From positions 1-64,000 of the forward strand of contig DAIDIE010000009.1 of assembly GCA_027459505.1 (NCBI GenBank): a stretch of 64,000 nucleotides of DNA, read 5' to 3'. The translations under genes were made by a program, and so were the position numbers. Below are positions 63,145 through 64,000 of this stretch, piece after piece. Positions within the stretch are counted from its first letter, which is position 1; every line of letters starts with the position of its first letter. The stretch comes from Acidobacteriota bacterium. GTDB lineage: Bacteria; Acidobacteriota; Terriglobia; Terriglobales; SCQP01. A model generated the notes under the pieces. That model saw only the letters and a program-made list of their open reading frames with translations, had not been told where the DNA came from and made no database searches.

Positions 63145-64000
63145 ATGAATCGTCCCTTCTTTTTGTGTGTAGCGGCACTTCTTTCAGCTGTAGCCGGGTT
63201 CGGCCAAGCCACAGGCCGGGCAATCCCACAACAGGATCATGCCTGGGTCGGTCCTCACGGCACCGTGCGGCTCACCCGCGTCGTTCCCGTCCCCAAAGAT
63301 CTTAGTCCCGCCGCACAGAAGTACCTGAGTCAGCCCTATCCGGACCAGCCACCCGACTTGTCCGCCAGCGCCGACCGCGCCACCGCACGCCAGGCCTCGG
63401 CGTTCGAGGCCCGGCAGGGCGCCCGGCTGATGAAGCGCATGCACGTCAGCATGGAACGGAAAACCGTTGGCGGAGTTCCCGTTCTGGTGTTCACCCCGGC
63501 CAACATGCCGGCGGCCAACCGTCATCGCTTGCTGATCAACGTGCATGGCGGCGGATTCATCGCCGACTGGGGTTCGGAGACGGAAACCATCCCCATTGCC
63601 GCCTTTTCTCAAACCCGGGTGGTTGCCGTCCTGTATCGTCTGCTTCCCGATGCGGTCTTTCCCGCCGCGGTCAACGATACGGTCGCCGTCTATCGCGCGC
63701 TGCTCAAGCGCTACCGGCCCGATGAGCTGGCCTTATATGGAACGTCGGCGGGCGCCATCCTTACCATGGAGGCTAGCGCCAGATTGCGTCAACTGGGCGT
63801 CCCACTGCCGGCGGCGCTGGGATTCTTTTCCGGCAGTGCCGACCTGCTGGCCAATACCGATTCCAGCCGGATTTATGGGCTGAATGGCCTCTCTGGATAT
63901 GCCAATGCCAACCTCAAAGCTGAGTCGGGACGTGCCTATGCCGCTGGCGCCAATCCTCATGACCCCGTGCTGTCCCCGCTCTATTCCGATCTGCGGCACT
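63145..64000 (+). CDS. Secreted alpha/beta-hydrolase (HSL-type esterase), cut by window end
   Basis: At least 285 residues, open at the right edge. Signal peptide (RPFFLCVAALLSAVAGFGQ), a charged linker, and an alpha/beta-hydrolase domain with LLINVHGGGFIADWG (HGGGF oxyanion motif of hormone-sensitive-lipase esterases) and LALYGTSAGAIL (nucleophile Ser in GTSAG). The catalytic Asp and His lie beyond the window. ATG 63145 follows GGGAGG. Divergent from the MDR gene with a 138-bp gap. Confidence 0.9.
   Translation, partial: MNRPFFLCVAALLSAVAGFGQATGRAIPQQDHAWVGPHGTVRLTRVVPVPKDLSPAAQKYLSQPYPDQPPDLSASADRATARQASAFEARQGARLMKRMHVSMERKTVGGVPVLVFTPANMPAANRHRLLINVHGGGFIADWGSETETIPIAAFSQTRVVAVLYRLLPDAVFPAAVNDTVAVYRALLKRYRPDELALYGTSAGAILTMEASARLRQLGVPLPAALGFFSGSADLLANTDSSRIYGLNGLSGYANANLKAESGRAYAAGANPHDPVLSPLYSDLRH

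Overview
The window is 64 kb of GC-rich bacterial chromosome with densely packed genes on both strands. It carries core housekeeping genes (tsaD, metK, aroB, lysS, ahcY, tldD/tldE, tmRNA, tRNA-Phe) mixed with many secreted carbohydrate-active enzymes and lipoproteins. The gene content suggests a soil-type Acidobacteriota: secreted GH31 and GH44 enzymes, a PCYC-motif protein, a fused homocysteine methyltransferase/MetF, a lipid A-type acyltransferase next to an ArnT-like transferase, a heptose adenylyltransferase, and many intergenic repeats. This taxonomic guess is inference. The last two points do indicate a Gram-negative envelope.

Layout. 0-14 kb: a DUF4139-like protein, a DHA2 drug-efflux pump, a SnoaL-like protein, tsaD, DUF2071, a translationally coupled ygfZ/FecR-like pair, a degenerate sigma-like protein, a secreted S9 peptidase, deoC and a receiver-only response regulator. 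14-20.6 kb: a tight rightward operon tldD-tldE-small membrane protein-alkA-GH31. 20.6-25 kb: a gene-poor, repeat-rich island with tRNA-Phe, an ArsR/SRPBCC pair and DinB, bounded by an inverted pair of a ~200-bp repeat. 25-30 kb (minus strand): a large secreted glycosidase-like protein and a dual histidine kinase whose membrane domain resembles the plant/cyanobacterial ethylene-binding domain. 30-36 kb: a sugar-type isomerase/dehydrogenase pair, divergent from a methyltransferase-epimerase-radical SAM operon. 36-45.5 kb: HD-GYP, metK, glycosyltransferase, PCYC protein, acyltransferase, ArnT-like transferase and several small or degenerate genes. 45.5-49.7 kb: a repeat-domain lipoprotein, a GAF-like protein and tmRNA. 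49.8-58 kb: aroB, an EVE protein, alanine dehydrogenase, lysS, then metHF-ahcY-rfaE2, which closes the activated methyl cycle together with metK elsewhere in the window. 58-64 kb: a GH44 lipoprotein, a secreted VOC protein, a quinone-oxidoreductase-like MDR enzyme and an alpha/beta hydrolase cut off by the window end.

Most notable: (1) the ethylene-receptor-like kinase; (2) a dispersed intergenic repeat with three full copies and one partial copy, ending in a terminator-like hairpin; (3) the modular repeat island at 20.6-25 kb; (4) several genes whose -10-like hexamer lies only 6-8 nt before the start codon, suggesting leaderless transcripts, including an ArsR gene whose palindromic operator covers its own start codon; (5) in-frame 12-bp minisatellites in two unrelated genes; (6) the methyltransferase/epimerase/B12-radical SAM cassette. 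All family names come from reading motifs by eye; no database search was run.
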